DNA from: Collinsella sp.
Lineage (GTDB): Bacteria; Actinomycetota; Coriobacteriia; Coriobacteriales; Coriobacteriaceae
Assembly (NCBI GenBank): GCA_018378775.1
Contig: JAGZWV010000029.1
Span: 1 to 28,425 of the forward strand
Reading direction: 5' to 3'
Length of the DNA: 28,425 nucleotides
Shown: positions 15,237-24,728 of the stretch, piece by piece
Numbering within the stretch: the stretch's first letter is position 1
Layout: the number at the start of each line of letters is the position of its first letter
Notes under the pieces: generated by a model
Database searches by the model: none
What the model saw: the letters and a program-made list of their open reading frames with translations, nothing else
Told to the model about the DNA's origin: nothing
Program-made: the position numbers and the translations under genes

Positions 15237-16655
15237 ATGGCTGATTCCCAGACTGCAACCTCCGCGCCCGAGTTTAAGAGCGCCCACTTTATCGGTATCG
15301 GCGGCGCCGGCATGAGCGGCATCGCCCTCGTTCTGCACGAGCGTGGTTATGCCGTTACCGGCTCCGACCTTAAGACGTCACGTTATATCCGCCAGCTTAC
15401 CCGCGCTGGTGTGAAGGTGCATGTGGGCCATGAGGCCGCCACGATCGACGAGGTCAAGCCCGACGTGGTTGTTGTCTCCACCGCAATTCCCGAGTCTAAC
15501 CCCGAACTCGTGCGCGCTCGCGAGCTTGGTATTCCCGTGTGGCCCCGTGCCAAGATGCTCTCTGCTTTGGGCCACGGCTACACCACCGTCGCTGTTGCCG
15601 GCACGCATGGCAAGACCACCACGTCTTCGATGTGCGCCACCATGCTCGACCGCATGGGCCTGGATCCGAGCTTCTTGATCGGCGGCATCGTCGAGGGCTA
15701 TGACACGAACGGCAAGAACGGCTCGGGCGACTACTTTGTCGCCGAGGCCGACGAGTCCGACAGCTCCTTCCTGTTCCTGAACCCCAACGTGGTCATTGTG
15801 ACCAACGTCGAGGCCGACCACCTCGATCACTACTCGGGTATCGAGGAGATCGAGGCAACTTTCGCCAAATTCATGAGCTTGGTGGGCGAGGACGGCACCG
15901 TCATCGTCTGCGGTGAGGACCCGCATCTGGTCGAGCTCGCCAAGTCGACGGGCCGTCACGTGCTTTCCTACGGCTTTGCCGAGAGAAACGACATCGTCTG
16001 CATGCACCCGGATGTCAAGGGCATCCAGAGCGACTTTATCGTTTGCTTTGAGGACGGCACTGAGCACGCTGTGGAGATCAAGAGCAATCCCGGTCGCCAC
16101 AACATGCTCAACGCCACGGCGGTGCTCACCGTCGCCCATGTCCTGGGCCTTGACATCGACGCCGCCGCCAAGGCGCTCTCGAGCTTTGAGGGCGTCCGCC
16201 GTCGCTTTACCCACGTGGGCGATATCGATGGCATCACCGTGGTCGATGATTACGGCCATCACCCCACCGAGATCAAGGCGACGCTTGCTGCTGCTTCGTC
16301 GCTGGGCTACAAGCACGTCGACGTCGTGTTCCAGCCGCACCGCTATTCGCGCCTGCAGGCCCTGTGCGACGACTTTGCCGATGCATTTGCCAATGCCGAT
16401 AAACTGCTGCTGATTGATGTGTTCTCGGCTGGCGAGATGCCCATTCCGGGTGTCACCTCTAAGATGCTCGCCGATACCGTGCGCGCCAAGCATCCTGGCA
16501 AGGAGGTCGTGTACTGCTCCAGCCGTCTTGAGCTCAATCAGGAGCTCGAGCAGATGGTGGGCGAGGGCGATCTGCTGCTCACTATGGGTGCCGGTGACGT
16601 TACGACCGTCGGCCCCGAGTTCATTGAGTATCTGACTGCCAAGAAAGACGCTTAA
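15237..16655 (+). CDS. murC: UDP-N-acetylmuramate--L-alanine ligase
   Basis: Adds the first residue, L-Ala, to UDP-MurNAc. The 472 residues show the N-terminal FIGIGGAGMSGIALVLHERGY nucleotide-binding start, the P-loop GTHGKTTT (122-129), in which His replaces the Asn of other Mur ligases as expected for MurC, EADESDSSFLFLNPNVVIVTN, and the C-terminal DDYGHHPTEIKATL and QPHRYSRLQAL blocks. ATG 15237 is chosen; AAGGAG at 15220-15225 lies 11 nt upstream, slightly far. A GTG at 15210 in frame would place that site inside the gene and is unlikely. The 97-bp gap from murG is the largest inside murD-murB and may hold a weak promoter (TACAGT at 15188), without a good -35. Confidence 0.95.
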   Translation: MADSQTATSAPEFKSAHFIGIGGAGMSGIALVLHERGYAVTGSDLKTSRYIRQLTRAGVKVHVGHEAATIDEVKPDVVVVSTAIPESNPELVRARELGIPVWPRAKMLSALGHGYTTVAVAGTHGKTTTSSMCATMLDRMGLDPSFLIGGIVEGYDTNGKNGSGDYFVAEADESDSSFLFLNPNVVIVTNVEADHLDHYSGIEEIEATFAKFMSLVGEDGTVIVCGEDPHLVELAKSTGRHVLSYGFAERNDIVCMHPDVKGIQSDFIVCFEDGTEHAVEIKSNPGRHNMLNATAVLTVAHVLGLDIDAAAKALSSFEGVRRRFTHVGDIDGITVVDDYGHHPTEIKATLAAASSLGYKHVDVVFQPHRYSRLQALCDDFADAFANADKLLLIDVFSAGEMPIPGVTSKMLADTVRAKHPGKEVVYCSSRLELNQELEQMVGEGDLLLTMGAGDVTTVGPEFIEYLTAKKDA

Positions 16656-16660
16656 GTCTA

Positions 16661-17572
16661 ATGGGTCTGTTTAACGCCGTCATGGCGCTCTCGGGCATGA
16701 TCGACACGGATGTGATCGAGGACGAGCGCCTTGCGCGTCATACGAGCTATCGTATCGGCGGCAAGGCCGACCTCTTTGTGACGTGCCATAGCTATCATGC
16801 CCTCCGCCGCGCCGTGGCGGTGCTCGATCGCGAGCAGGTGCCGTGGGTCATCATCGGCAAGGGCTCCAATCTGCTGGTTGCCGATGGCGGTTATCGCGGC
16901 GCCGTCATTTCGCCCGGACGTGAGTTTCAGCGCACGGTTGTTGCCGATGACGGTTGTACGCTGACGGTCGGTGCGGGCGTGATGTTTGCGCGCCTGGTCA
17001 ACGATGCCCTGTCGCGTAGCCTCTCGGGCCTTGAGTTTGCCGTTGGCATCCCTGGCTCGGTTGGCGGTGCGATATCTATGAATGCCGGCACACGGACCGA
17101 GTGGATTGGCTCGCTGGTTGAGGATGTCGTAACGTTTGACCCGGCATCCGGTATCAAGCATTATGCGGGGTCCGAGATCACTTGGGGCTACCGCGAATGT
17201 AGCCTTCCCCGCAATGAGATTATCCTCGAGTGCGTGCTCAAGCTTAAACCGGCGCCCAAGGCCGACATTCGCGAGCGCATGGAGCGGTACCTGACGAGGC
17301 GCAAGCGTACGCAGCCCATGGGTCGCGCATCCTGCGGGTCGGTCTTTCGCAACCCGCCCGATGCGAGTGTGGGCAAGCTTATCGAGGATTGTGGATTAAA
17401 GGGTTTTTCGATTGGCGGCGCGGAAGTTTCGCCCGTTCACGCTAATTTTATCGTTAATAACGGAACTGCCTCGGCCGATGACGTTGCCGCGGTTATCAGA
17501 CATGTGCACGGAAAGGTGAGGGAGGCGTATGGCATCGAGCTCAGACCGGAAGTTAAATTCCTCGGCTTCTAG
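16661..17572 (+). CDS. murB: UDP-N-acetylenolpyruvoylglucosamine reductase
   Basis: FAD- and NADPH-dependent reductase that makes UDP-MurNAc. The 303 residues show the FAD-binding SYRIGGKADLF (29-39) and IIGKGSNLL (64-72), AVGIPGSVGGAISMNAG (127-143), and active-site residues at Arg178 (GYREC), Ser227 (GSVFRNP) and Glu297 (RPEVKF). This fits the shorter type found in Gram-positives rather than the longer E. coli type. The start at 16661, 5 nt after murC, has a weak ribosome site; a later ATG at 16697 is possible but leaves a short lead into the first conserved motif. The last 44 nt overlap ftsQ. Confidence 0.95.
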   Translation: MGLFNAVMALSGMIDTDVIEDERLARHTSYRIGGKADLFVTCHSYHALRRAVAVLDREQVPWVIIGKGSNLLVADGGYRGAVISPGREFQRTVVADDGCTLTVGAGVMFARLVNDALSRSLSGLEFAVGIPGSVGGAISMNAGTRTEWIGSLVEDVVTFDPASGIKHYAGSEITWGYRECSLPRNEIILECVLKLKPAPKADIRERMERYLTRRKRTQPMGRASCGSVFRNPPDASVGKLIEDCGLKGFSIGGAEVSPVHANFIVNNGTASADDVAAVIRHVHGKVREAYGIELRPEVKFLGF

Positions 17573-18785
17573 AGCATCGAAACCCACCTTCCGCCGCGCC
17601 GGAGGGCGTCCCGGCGCGCCTGCCAAACCTCAACGCAATACCGTCGCGCACTCTAAGTCTGTCGGGCATGCTCGACAGACCAGTCGTCCGGTTGTCGGCT
17701 CGCAGCTCGGTAATCGTCCGGCCGCAAAAAAGTCCTCGCGTCCCTCGGTGACGTCAAAGCCTGTTATGGGCGCCAAACCCGTCCGTCCCATGGCAACTCC
17801 TAAGCCCTCGACGGGAACTAAAGCGCCGCGTCCAGGTCGCACGCTGGGCGCATCGAAACCGCGCTCGCTGACATCGGTGCCGGCTACCGCCAAGAAGCCT
17901 TCGGGTAAAAAAAGCGTCAACCCGTTGTCTTCACTTGGGGCGATGGTAAATAAAACATCAGACGCCGCTTCTGTCGTTGCAGGCAAAGGCAAAATCGTGG
18001 GCGGCGTTCTGGCCGCCTTGGCCGTGCTCGTCGTCGTTGCCATCGTGGTGATCAACTCTGGATTGTTTACCGCCACTGATATTCAGATTCAAGGCAGCGA
18101 GCATGTGACGAAGCACGATGCTATCCAGCTGATCGATTTGCCCGAGGGAACGTCGCTTTTTAACGTCGATCCCGACCAGATTACCGAGGACCTCAAGCAG
18201 AATCCGTGGGTCTCGGGCGTGGATGTCCAGCGTCAGTTCCCGCATACGCTCATCATTACGCCGATGGAGCGCAAGGTCATCGCAATTGCCTATATCAGTT
18301 CCGATGACCTTGCCTGGGCCATCGGGGATGATGACACCTGGATCGCCCCGCTGTCGACGTCGGTCGAAGTGGATGACCAGGGCAACGTCATCACGACGGG
18401 GCAGGGCTCAAATACCCTGACCGGCATTGATGCCGCGCTGGCGCTCGCTAAGCACTATGGCGCGGTGTTGTTGACTGATGTCTCGGCGGATGTCGCTCCG
18501 GTTTCCGGCCAGGCGGTGAGCTCCAAGGCCGTTAAGGCTGGCTTGGATTATGTGCGTGGTTTTTCGAGCGAGTTCTTGGGACAAGTCAAGGATATTTCCA
18601 CGCCTTCGGTCGAAGCCATCTCGGCAAACCTCAATAACGGCATTGAGGTGTCGCTGGGCGATTCGAACGATATCGTCAAGAAGGAGCGCGTAGTCACCAA
18701 GCTGCTTTCGCAGGTAGAGGGCGTAACGTATATCAATGTGCGCTCTCCGGGTAACTATACATTTAGGAACGCTCCGACCTCGTAG
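17529..18785 (+). CDS. ftsQ: Cell division protein FtsQ/DivIB-type
   Basis: Bitopic division protein expected to join FtsL and regulate septal synthesis. The 418 residues fall into a cytoplasmic region of about 150 residues rich in Lys, Arg, Pro and Ser with repeated RP/KP dipeptides, a single membrane helix (about 156-176), a POTRA domain (about 183-252) beginning FTATDIQIQGSEHVTKHDAI and containing LFNVDPDQI and NPWVSGVDVQRQFPHTLII, then the beta domain. The cytoplasmic part is far longer than in E. coli FtsQ. ATG 17529 follows GGGAGG by about 5 nt and lies inside murB in another frame, 44 nt before its stop. ftsA does not follow; ftsZ is next. Confidence 0.9.
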   Translation: MASSSDRKLNSSASRASKPTFRRAGGRPGAPAKPQRNTVAHSKSVGHARQTSRPVVGSQLGNRPAAKKSSRPSVTSKPVMGAKPVRPMATPKPSTGTKAPRPGRTLGASKPRSLTSVPATAKKPSGKKSVNPLSSLGAMVNKTSDAASVVAGKGKIVGGVLAALAVLVVVAIVVINSGLFTATDIQIQGSEHVTKHDAIQLIDLPEGTSLFNVDPDQITEDLKQNPWVSGVDVQRQFPHTLIITPMERKVIAIAYISSDDLAWAIGDDDTWIAPLSTSVEVDDQGNVITTGQGSNTLTGIDAALALAKHYGAVLLTDVSADVAPVSGQAVSSKAVKAGLDYVRGFSSEFLGQVKDISTPSVEAISANLNNGIEVSLGDSNDIVKKERVVTKLLSQVEGVTYINVRSPGNYTFRNAPTS

Positions 18786-18849
18786 CGCTGGTTGATGCTT
18801 TGTTGAGGGGCCATACCACGCCGTTTATCTGGTTTGTTTGGTTTTCACG

Positions 18850-18930
18850 GTCAATTATTTGACTGATACGTTCATAATGTGCAAACATAATACGGTTTAC
18901 CTTTGCATTTACTTTCAACCTGAAGGTTAA
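18850..18930 (+). promoter_or_regulatory. Putative regulatory region upstream of ftsZ
   Basis: The AT-rich 199-bp gap between ftsQ and ftsZ holds the palindrome GTCAA-TTAT-TTGAC (18850-18863, including a TTGACT hexamer), two CATAAT copies 13 bp apart (18873, 18886), and AACCT-GA-AGGTT (18917-18928). No hexamer pair has ideal 17-bp spacing, so the exact promoter is unclear, but separate transcription of ftsZ is plausible. Confidence 0.4.
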
Positions 18931-18984
18931 TGTGCGCAGGGGTCGACCCATGCTATGGCTATAACCTTTGTTCGGAGGACCGAC

Positions 18985-20139
18985 ATGCACGAGACAGAGA
19001 TCAACAACTACCTTGCCGTCATTAAGGTGGTCGGCGTCGGCGGCGGCGGTACCAACGCGGTCAATCGAATGATCGAAGAGGGCATCCGCGGCGTCGAGTT
19101 TGTTGCCATCAACACCGATGCTCAGGCACTCGCGATCTCTGATGCCGATATCAAGGTGCACATCGGCACCGACCTTACCCGCGGCCTGGGCGCCGGCGCC
19201 AACCCCGAGGTTGGCCGCAAGGCTGCCGATGAGTCCCGCGACGACATTGCCGAGGCGCTCGCTGGCGCCGACATGGTGTTCATCACCTGCGGCGAGGGCG
19301 GTGGCACCGGTACCGGCGCTGCTCCCATCGTTGCCGATATCGCGATGAACGAGGTCGGTGCGCTGACCGTCGCCGTCGTGACCAAGCCCTTCACCTTCGA
19401 GGGCCGCAAGCGCAAGAAGAGCGCCGAGGAGGGCATTAAGACCCTCTCCGATTGCGTCGACACCATGATCGTCATCCCTAACGATAAGCTGCTCGACATC
19501 GCCGAGAAGAAGACCACCATGCTCGAGGCCTTCGCGATTGCCGATGGCGTCCTTTCCCAGGGCACCCAGGGCATCACCGACCTCATCACCGTCCCCGGTA
19601 TCATCAACCTGGACTTCGCCGATGTTAAGACCATCATGAAGCAGGCCGGTACCGCCATGATGGGTATCGGTACCTCTTCTGGGGATACCCGTGCCGTCGA
19701 CGCTGCCCAGCAGGCCATCTCCAGCCCGCTGCTCGAGAGCTCCATCGATGGTGCCACACGCGTGCTGCTCTCCATCGCCGGTTCCAAGGACCTGGGCATC
19801 CAGGAGATCAGCGACGCCGCCGACGTTGTCGCCAACGCCGTCGACCCCGAGGCCAACATCATCTTCGGTACCGTTGTCGACGAGTCCCTGGGCGATCAGG
19901 TGCGTATCACCGTCATCGCTACGGGCTTCTCCGACTCCAACGTCAACCGTCAGGACGAGCTCTTTGCTGCTCAGCAGTCTCAGAGCAAGGCCGCTGCCTC
20001 CGCTGAGCCGCAGCGCACCGCTCCGGCCACCAGCCCGGCTCAGGCCGCTCCGACCCGCAACGTCGGTGGCACCGAGCTTCCTAACTTCGGCAACGATCAG
20101 TTCGAGCTTCCCGACTTCCTGAAGCGCGGTAGCTTCTAA
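18985..20139 (+). CDS. ftsZ: Cell division GTPase FtsZ
   Basis: Tubulin homologue that forms the division ring. The 384 residues start with IKVVGVGGGGTNAVNRM, followed by the tubulin signature GGGTGTG (105-111), NTDAQAL, the T7-loop region with NLDFADVKTIM, a variable Ala/Pro/Gln-rich linker (about 320-365), and a conserved C-terminal peptide ending in FELPDFLKRGSF that should bind SepF and other partners. The residue two before Glu104 is Cys102, where Ala is more usual (TAGEGGGTGTG). ATG 18985 is chosen because GGAGG (18974-18978) lies 6 nt upstream; the in-frame ATG at 18955 has no such site. A terminator follows at 20166. Confidence 0.98.
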   Translation: MHETEINNYLAVIKVVGVGGGGTNAVNRMIEEGIRGVEFVAINTDAQALAISDADIKVHIGTDLTRGLGAGANPEVGRKAADESRDDIAEALAGADMVFITCGEGGGTGTGAAPIVADIAMNEVGALTVAVVTKPFTFEGRKRKKSAEEGIKTLSDCVDTMIVIPNDKLLDIAEKKTTMLEAFAIADGVLSQGTQGITDLITVPGIINLDFADVKTIMKQAGTAMMGIGTSSGDTRAVDAAQQAISSPLLESSIDGATRVLLSIAGSKDLGIQEISDAADVVANAVDPEANIIFGTVVDESLGDQVRITVIATGFSDSNVNRQDELFAAQQSQSKAAASAEPQRTAPATSPAQAAPTRNVGGTELPNFGNDQFELPDFLKRGSF

Positions 20140-20165
20140 GTCGTTCTTTGCATTGTTGTGCGCAG

Positions 20166-20194
20166 GGGCGTGTCCGTATGGACGCGCCCTTTTT
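20166..20194 (+). terminator. Rho-independent terminator of ftsZ
   Basis: A 10-bp stem (20166-20175 with 20180-20189, one G-U pair) with a GTAT loop is followed directly by five T. It closes the dcw transcript before pgeF. Confidence 0.92.
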
Positions 20195-20349
20195 ATTTCG
20201 ACTTTGTAAACTAGAACCTCCAATCTCTTTACGTTCCCTTTACGATTGCCTCCAGCGCAGCAGGTATCCTTTTAGAGAAATATGACAGCCGTATAAACGC
20301 GGGCTGTAGCGGCGATGCCGCGGTACTTGTGTTATTAGGAGGCTTTAGT

Positions 20350-21150
20350 ATGGCAGCACGTGCGGACAAAGTTTCGCGTGTCGACCATGATGGAGTTACG
20401 TTGGTGGAGGGCGCGACATCCGATGTTCGCTTTGCCTTCACCGAGCGCGCCGGTGGCGTTTCCGAAGATGCGTACTCCTCACTCAACTTGGGCTCGCATG
20501 TTGGCGATGACCCCTTTGCTGTTCAAGAAAATCGTCGTCGCGCGCTCGAGGCTATGGGCGCCGCCGAGTGCGAGCACAACCTGCTCATTCCCAATCAGGT
20601 CCATGGTGACCATATCGTTGCGGTGGCCTCGAACGGCGCCGATGACCTTGAGGACGTCCGCGAGCAGATTGCTGAGGGCTGCGATGCCATCGTCTGTACG
20701 GCGCGTAACGTGCCCGTGCTGCTCTGCTTTGCCGACTGCGTTCCCGTGGTGCTGGTGGCCCCTGGCGGATTTGCCGTGGTGCACTCCGGTTGGAAGGGCA
20801 CGATTGCACGTATTTCTGCCAAGGCGTGCCAGGCGCTTTGCGATGCTGCCGGCTGCGATGCGAGCGACGTTTCCGCCTATATTGGCCCCCATATCTTGGG
20901 TGACGAATATGAGGTATCCCAGGAACTCATGGATCGCTTTGCCGCCGAGTTCTCTTGCATCGATGCGAATACCTCTCGCATGCTTGATCTTTCCGCTGCC
21001 ATTCGCGAGGCGCTGGTAGATGTCGGTGTCGACGCGGATAATATCGTGGATACCCAGCTTTCGACCGTGCGTCAGAACGACCGCTTTTATTCCTACCGTA
21101 ACGAGGACGGCACCTGTGGGCGCCATGCTGCGATCGGCGTGATGCTATGA
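20350..21150 (+). CDS. pgeF: PgeF/YlmD family protein (multicopper-oxidase-like purine nucleoside phosphorylase)
   Basis: Family members act as zinc-dependent purine nucleoside phosphorylase/adenosine deaminase, and E. coli PgeF (YfiH) edits peptidoglycan precursors carrying L-Ser; which activity matters here is unknown. The 266 residues keep the three metal ligands His85 (NQVHGD), Cys130 (CFADC) and His145 (VHSGWKG), plus YIGPHILGDEYEV and the late FYSYRNEDGTCGRHAA. ATG 20350 has AGGAGG (20337-20342) 7 nt upstream; the GTG at 20329 precedes that site and is rejected. The upstream gap has a possible -10 TATAAA (20292) overlapping an ACAGCC/GGCTGT dyad (20285-20307). Its place after ftsZ matches ylmD; its stop codon overlaps pstS. 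Confidence 0.9.
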   Translation: MAARADKVSRVDHDGVTLVEGATSDVRFAFTERAGGVSEDAYSSLNLGSHVGDDPFAVQENRRRALEAMGAAECEHNLLIPNQVHGDHIVAVASNGADDLEDVREQIAEGCDAIVCTARNVPVLLCFADCVPVVLVAPGGFAVVHSGWKGTIARISAKACQALCDAAGCDASDVSAYIGPHILGDEYEVSQELMDRFAAEFSCIDANTSRMLDLSAAIREALVDVGVDADNIVDTQLSTVRQNDRFYSYRNEDGTCGRHAAIGVML

Positions 21151-21983
21151 GAAAGATCGTATCGGTTCTGAGCGCCGCTGTGCTTACGCTTACGCTGTGC
21201 GCCTGTTCTTCGGGATCTTCGACCTCTTCCATTACCGTGGCCGGCTCCACGACCTGCCTTCCTATCGCCGAGATTGCGGCCGAGGGCTTTAAGGAGGAGA
21301 CCGGCATCGACGTGCTCGTTTCCGGTTTGGGTTCTTCCGCTGGGATCGAGGCCGTCAGCGCCGGCACGGCCGATATCGCCAGCTCCTCCCGTGGACTCAA
21401 TGCCGACGAACAGGATCTGGGCCTGACTCCCATCGTCATTGCCCACGACGGTATCGCGGTCATCGTGAACGACGACAACCCCGTCGATAACCTCTCGACC
21501 GAGCAGCTCCGCGATATCTACGCCGGCAAGATTACCAATTGGAAAGAGGTCGGTGGCGAGGACCTGAGGATTCAGGTCATCAACCGAGACGAGGCGTCCG
21601 GTACGCGCGAGGCCTTCCGTACCATCGTGATGGATGGCACGCCGTTCGATCGCCGCTCGGCTGTTCTTTCGGGTACGGGCCAGGTGCGCGACGTGGTATC
21701 TCGTTCGCGTGGGGCCATCGGCTACATTTCGCTGGGCTTCGTCGATAGCCTCAACGCCAAGACCTCGGTCAAAGCCGTCTCGGTCAATCATGTTGAGGCG
21801 TCCGAGAAGACGGTCGCGAGTGGCGGCTATCCCATCTCGCGCGACCTTTACTTCTTTGTGAAGGGTGTGCCTTCGCAGCAGGCGCAGGATTACATCGACT
21901 ATGTGACGTCCGAAAAGATGGACAAGCAGATTCGCGAGGCGGGCTTTATTCCCGTCACCAACGACGAGAAGGGGAGTGAGTAG
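21147..21983 (+). CDS. pstS: Phosphate-binding lipoprotein PstS
   Basis: Extracellular solute-binding protein that hands phosphate to PstCA. The 278 residues begin with a lipoprotein signal: basic MRK, a hydrophobic stretch, and a lipobox LCAC with lipidated Cys20. Phosphate-binding elements follow: VAGSTTCLP (31-39), ADIASSSRGL, and DEASGTREAF. The length matches the short, Firmicute/Archaea-like PstS type rather than the longer mycobacterial one. The ATG overlaps the pgeF TGA (ATGA), so translation is probably coupled, and no good ribosome site of its own is visible. No pho-box-like direct repeat can sit in a gap here; any Pi-controlled promoter must lie within pgeF or before it. Confidence 0.95.
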   Translation: MRKIVSVLSAAVLTLTLCACSSGSSTSSITVAGSTTCLPIAEIAAEGFKEETGIDVLVSGLGSSAGIEAVSAGTADIASSSRGLNADEQDLGLTPIVIAHDGIAVIVNDDNPVDNLSTEQLRDIYAGKITNWKEVGGEDLRIQVINRDEASGTREAFRTIVMDGTPFDRRSAVLSGTGQVRDVVSRSRGAIGYISLGFVDSLNAKTSVKAVSVNHVEASEKTVASGGYPISRDLYFFVKGVPSQQAQDYIDYVTSEKMDKQIREAGFIPVTNDEKGSE

Positions 21984-21984
21984 C

Positions 21985-22911
21985 ATGGAAGCACAGGAAA
22001 ACTCCCAGACTGAGCAGAATGTTCAGACGCCCAAGAAGCGCGAGCTGGCGCTCGTATCGCGCAGTACCTATATCAAGGAGAAGGCGCTGCAGTGGATCTT
22101 CTTTGCCTGCGCGTTCTTGGCGGTCGTTACCGTCATCCTGATTTTTGTCTTTACCACGTACTCGGCGCTGCCCGTCTTTACTGACATCGGTCTGGCTGAC
22201 TTCTTTAGCTTTACGTGGGCGCCTTCCGAGGGCCACTACGGCATCTTGTCGCTGCTTGCCGGCTCGGGTCTGGTGACCGTCGGTGCGCTCGCCATGGGCG
22301 TGCCGCTGGGCGTGGGTACGGCCGTTTACCTGGTCGAGATTGCCAGCAAGCGCGTGCGCAAGCTCATCAGCCCCGCCGTTGACCTGCTGGCGGGCATACC
22401 CTCCATCATCTACGGCTTCTTTGGCATGATCATCATCCGCCCGTTTATCGCACAACTGACCGGCGGCCTTGGTTTTGGTGCGCTGACGGCGTGGTTTGTG
22501 CTCGCCATCATGATCGTCCCTACCATCACCACGCTCACCATCGATGCCCTCAATTCCATTCCCATGGGCATTCGCGAGGCATCGTATGCCATGGGTGCTA
22601 CTAAGTGGCAGACCATCTATAAGGTCGTGCTACCTGCCGCTAAGCTGGGTATCGTGGATGCCATCGTGCTGGGTATGGGCCGTGCCATCGGAGAGACCAT
22701 GGCCGTGCTCATGGTCGTGGGTAACGCCCCGGTTATTCCCGACAGCATTGCGAGCCCTATCTCGACGCTCACGAGCCAGATCGCGCTCGACATGAGCTAT
22801 TCCTCGGGTCTGCATCGCTCGGCGCTGTTCGGCATGGGCGTGGTCCTGTTTATCATCTCCGCCACGCTGGTGGGCATCGTCCGTCTGATTTCCAAGAAGA
22901 AGAGGGGGTAG
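21985..22911 (+). CDS. pstC: Phosphate ABC transporter permease PstC
   Basis: One of the two membrane subunits of the Pst phosphate importer. The 308 residues have a hydrophilic N-terminal tail (about 1-33) and six predicted membrane helices, the first at about 36-57. The ABC permease EAA-type loop is seen as EASYAMGATKWQTIYKVVLP, followed by AIGETMAVLMVVGNAP typical of PstC. ATG 21985 lies 1 nt after the pstS stop, with GGGGAG 8 nt upstream; a GTG at 21976 overlapping pstS is less likely because it lies in that ribosome site. Confidence 0.95.
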   Translation: MEAQENSQTEQNVQTPKKRELALVSRSTYIKEKALQWIFFACAFLAVVTVILIFVFTTYSALPVFTDIGLADFFSFTWAPSEGHYGILSLLAGSGLVTVGALAMGVPLGVGTAVYLVEIASKRVRKLISPAVDLLAGIPSIIYGFFGMIIIRPFIAQLTGGLGFGALTAWFVLAIMIVPTITTLTIDALNSIPMGIREASYAMGATKWQTIYKVVLPAAKLGIVDAIVLGMGRAIGETMAVLMVVGNAPVIPDSIASPISTLTSQIALDMSYSSGLHRSALFGMGVVLFIISATLVGIVRLISKKKRG

Positions 22912-22914
22912 GCT

Positions 22915-23820
22915 ATGTCCGATTCCGTTGACACGACGGTCGATACGACCTCGTCGCGCGAGCGCATCAAGCGTGCCCTTTCCCACGGCAAGAAGGGCCG
23001 CATCAACAAGGACCTGTCCAACAAGATCATGCTTGGCGTGTTCCGTGCCGCTGCCTACATCACCACGCTGGTGCTGGTCGCTATCATCGCCTACGTGGTC
23101 ATCAACGGCCTGCCACACATCTCGCTCGACTTTATCTTCGGTTGGCCCCAGGGCGTCAACGCCGAGGGCGGTATTTGGCCCACGATCGTCTCGACCGTCT
23201 ATGTGACGGCGCTCGCCATGCTTATCTGCACGCCGATCGCTGTGCTGGCAGCCGTCTATCTGGCCGAGTACGCCAAGCAGGGCAAGGTCGTCGAGCTCAT
23301 TCGCTACGCTGCTGACGCTTTGGCCTCGGTGCCCTCCATCGTTATGGGTCTGTTTGGCTACGCCTTGTTTGTCGAGGCCATGGGCTTGGGCCTTTCGATG
23401 GTCTCTGCCGCTCTGGCACTCGCGCTCTTGATGCTTCCCATCGTCATGCGCACCACCGAAGAGGCCATTCGCGCCGTTCCGCGCTATATCCGTTGGGGCG
23501 CGTACGGTCTGGGCGCCACCAAGTGGCAGGTTGTCTCCAAGATCGTGCTTCCTTCTGCCTTTGGCCGTATTGCCACGGGCATCGTCCTCGCCATCGGCCG
23601 TGCCATTGGCGAGACCGCGGTGGTGCTCTACACCATGGGCCAGGCCATCAATCTACCTATTTCGCCGCTCGATTCCGGTCGTCCCATGACCGTTCACCTG
23701 TACCTGCTTGCCAACGACGGCATCAACATGAACGCAGCCTACGGCACTGCGCTCTTGCTGATGGTGATCATTTTGGCCTTCAACCTGTTTGCGCGCTTCC
23801 TGTCGCGTAAGCGTCGCTAG
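22915..23820 (+). CDS. pstA: Phosphate ABC transporter permease PstA
   Basis: Second membrane subunit of the importer. The 301 residues have a charged N-terminal tail of about 40 residues, then six predicted helices. The coupling loop is seen as YGLGATKWQVVSKIVLPSAFGRI, beyond which lies RAIGETAVVLYTMGQAINLP, the PstA-type ending. The start is 3 nt after pstC, behind a GGGGG-rich site. pstB follows after 12 nt. Confidence 0.95.
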   Translation: MSDSVDTTVDTTSSRERIKRALSHGKKGRINKDLSNKIMLGVFRAAAYITTLVLVAIIAYVVINGLPHISLDFIFGWPQGVNAEGGIWPTIVSTVYVTALAMLICTPIAVLAAVYLAEYAKQGKVVELIRYAADALASVPSIVMGLFGYALFVEAMGLGLSMVSAALALALLMLPIVMRTTEEAIRAVPRYIRWGAYGLGATKWQVVSKIVLPSAFGRIATGIVLAIGRAIGETAVVLYTMGQAINLPISPLDSGRPMTVHLYLLANDGINMNAAYGTALLLMVIILAFNLFARFLSRKRR

Positions 23821-23832
23821 TTAAGGAGTCCC

Positions 23833-24636
<804 letters not shown>

Positions 24637-24728
24637 TCGGTGCGACTAGTCCCAAGCCGATCGGATCTGGTCCGGTGCGTATTCACTGTGCGGGCGGCAT
24701 GACCGCACCCAACTGATTGGAGTGAACC

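Noticed and set aside
18917..18931. TGAAGGTT shared between the ftsZ upstream region and the mraZ upstream region (4446-4453)
   Set aside because: A single shared 8-mer is expected by chance in regions of this size and its surroundings differ.
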